Source of the DNA: an uncultured Anaerolineaceae bacterium
Lineage (GTDB): Bacteria; Chloroflexota; Anaerolineae; Anaerolineales; Anaerolineaceae
NCBI GenBank assembly: GCA_937907495.1
Contig: CALESS010000012.1
Location: 1 to 6,432 of the forward strand
Direction: 5' to 3'
Length of the DNA: 6,432 nucleotides
Made by a program: the position numbers and the translations under genes. A model generated the notes under the pieces. The model was given only the letters and a program-made list of their open reading frames with translations, was not told the DNA's origin and made no database searches. Of the stretch, positions 5,537 through 6,432 are shown in pieces; the stretch's first letter is position 1; every line of letters starts with the position of its first letter.

Positions 5537-6301
5537 TTACTTCGGCAGGATGACCGGCGCCGCCCCGGGAAGCGGAATTGCCTGCAAAGGAACATGGTAT
5601 ACCTGGCTCAGGCGTTCGGCGGTAAGCACTTCTTCGGGCGTGCCAATGGCTTGCAGCCTGCCCTCCACCAGCAGCGCCACCCGCCGGGCATAACGAGCCA
5701 CCAGGTTCAGGTCGTGCAGGCAGACCAGGATGGCCAGCTTCTCCTGCTCTGCGAGCGAGCGGGCCAGATCCATCAGGGCCACCTGGTATTGCAAATCGAG
5801 GTGGGTGGTCGGCTCATCCATCAGCAAAATGGGGGCTGTCTGGGCCAGGGCGCGGGCCATCAACACGCGTTGCTGCTCCCCGCCGGAAAGCTCGCCCAGG
5901 CGGCGCTCAGCCAGGGCCAGGGTATCCGTGCGGCGCATGGCCTGGCGGGTGATTTCTTCATCTTGTGGTGAAAGTGAACCCAGCCAGCCCAGGTGCGGGG
6001 TGCGTCCGAGCAGCACCATCTCCCAGACGGTGAAGGCTCCGGGCAGGTTGCGGGCTTGCGGAACGACGGCCAGTTGGCGGGCGCGCTCCATCTCGCTCAG
6101 GCGGCCCAGGTCGCGGCCATCCACGGAGATCTGCCCCGCTGCCAGCGGCAACACACCGGAAATAGCCCGCACCAGGCTGGTTTTTCCCGCGCCGTTGGGG
6201 CCGATGACGCCCAGGATCTCCCCGGGTTGAATCTGAAAGGAAACGTCCCGCAGGGCCTGGCGCTCTTCGTATTGGACGGAAATGGATTGAACGGTCAACA
6301 T
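5537..6301 (-). CDS. ABC importer ATPase, FecE/BtuD/HmuV-type
   Basis: This is the cytoplasmic nucleotide-binding subunit of a type II ABC importer; paired with the FecCD-type permease upstream it would power uptake of ferric siderophore, haem, cobalamin or a related substrate. The 254-residue protein is complete: Walker A GPNGAGKT (34-41), Q-loop Q82, signature LSGGEQQR (138-145), Walker B ILLMDEP (158-164), D-loop HLD (167-169) and switch histidine H196 in CLHDLN. The DEPTTHLDLQYQ stretch is characteristic of the FecE/BtuD branch. The ATG at 6301 begins 7 nt after the permease stop, with a weak GGTAGG-like ribosome binding site inside the permease end, indicating tight translational coupling. 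The MoaD-like gene follows downstream. The substrate cannot be decided from the ATPase; a molybdate/tungstate importer of the MolBC type would look similar. Confidence 0.95.
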   Translation of the reverse strand: MLTVQSISVQYEERQALRDVSFQIQPGEILGVIGPNGAGKTSLVRAISGVLPLAAGQISVDGRDLGRLSEMERARQLAVVPQARNLPGAFTVWEMVLLGRTPHLGWLGSLSPQDEEITRQAMRRTDTLALAERRLGELSGGEQQRVLMARALAQTAPILLMDEPTTHLDLQYQVALMDLARSLAEQEKLAILVCLHDLNLVARYARRVALLVEGRLQAIGTPEEVLTAERLSQVYHVPLQAIPLPGAAPVILPK

Positions 6302-6308
6302 CGGGCGC

Positions 6309-6432
6309 CTACCATAAGTTCTGCTGGCGGGAACGGCGCAGCACCCATAAAAAGAAGGGTGCCCCCAGCAGGGCGGTGATGATGCCCAGCGGAACTTCCT
6401 GGGGTGCCAGAACCATCCGGGCGGCGATATCT
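6309..6432 (-). CDS. FecCD/BtuC-type ABC transporter permease, C-terminal fragment (cut by window edge)
   Basis: Only the last 40 residues lie in the window; the gene continues beyond 6432. The readable part has the hallmark end of FecCD-family permeases: a D-x-x-A-R start (DIAARMV), the cytoplasmic [17 protein letters not shown] coupling segment, the final hydrophobic helix FFLWVL, then a basic tail (RRSRQQNLW) before TAG. FecCD permeases form the ten-helix transmembrane channel of type II importers for siderophores, haem, cobalamin and sometimes molybdate. The frame ends 7 nt before the ATPase start, as expected for subunits of one transporter. A substrate-binding protein gene would be expected nearby, outside this window. 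Confidence 0.9.
   Translation of the reverse strand, partial: DIAARMVLAPQEVPLGIITALLGAPFFLWVLRRSRQQNLW

Overview
The window reads as a chromosomal housekeeping and metabolic segment from a moderately GC-rich bacterium with good Shine-Dalgarno sites and Rho-independent terminators. The protein style (LysRS, GreA, GH1 and FecCD-type ABC sequences) and the GC level make me lean towards Chloroflexota, Anaerolineae-like. That is an impression from the sequences, not a demonstrated assignment. All eight recognisable genes lie on the minus strand, so transcription runs from high to low coordinates. There is no sign of phage, transposon, CRISPR array, tRNA or rRNA.

In transcriptional order, the first block (6432 to 5234) holds the last 40 residues of a FecCD/BtuC-type membrane permease (cut by the window edge), its ATPase 7 nt downstream, and a MoaD/ThiS-like sulfur-carrier protein 21 nt after that. 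The three look co-transcribed. This suggests an importer for an iron chelate, cobalamin, haem or possibly an oxyanion such as molybdate, linked to a molybdopterin-type sulfur carrier.

The second block (about 5230 to 4530) is greA. It has its own extended -10 promoter, a leader of roughly 147 nt containing a terminator-like hairpin with a U tract, and a strong terminator after the stop. lysS (class II lysyl-tRNA synthetase) follows, also ending in a strong terminator.

The third block (about 2901 to 761) is a two-gene operon of a nitroreductase-family flavoprotein and a GH1 beta-glucosidase, 11 nt apart. A roughly 140-nt non-coding stretch with potentially alternative base pairing precedes it and a clean terminator ends it. 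The fourth block (about 707 to 36) is an NADPH-dependent FMN/quinone reductase-type flavodoxin-fold protein with a good sigma70-type promoter and a perfect 7-3-7 palindrome just after the predicted transcription start.

No undescribed multi-gene system is evident. The best leads are regulatory (greA leader, palindromic operator, nitroreductase leader) and contextual (MoaD-like protein with a FecCD-type importer).
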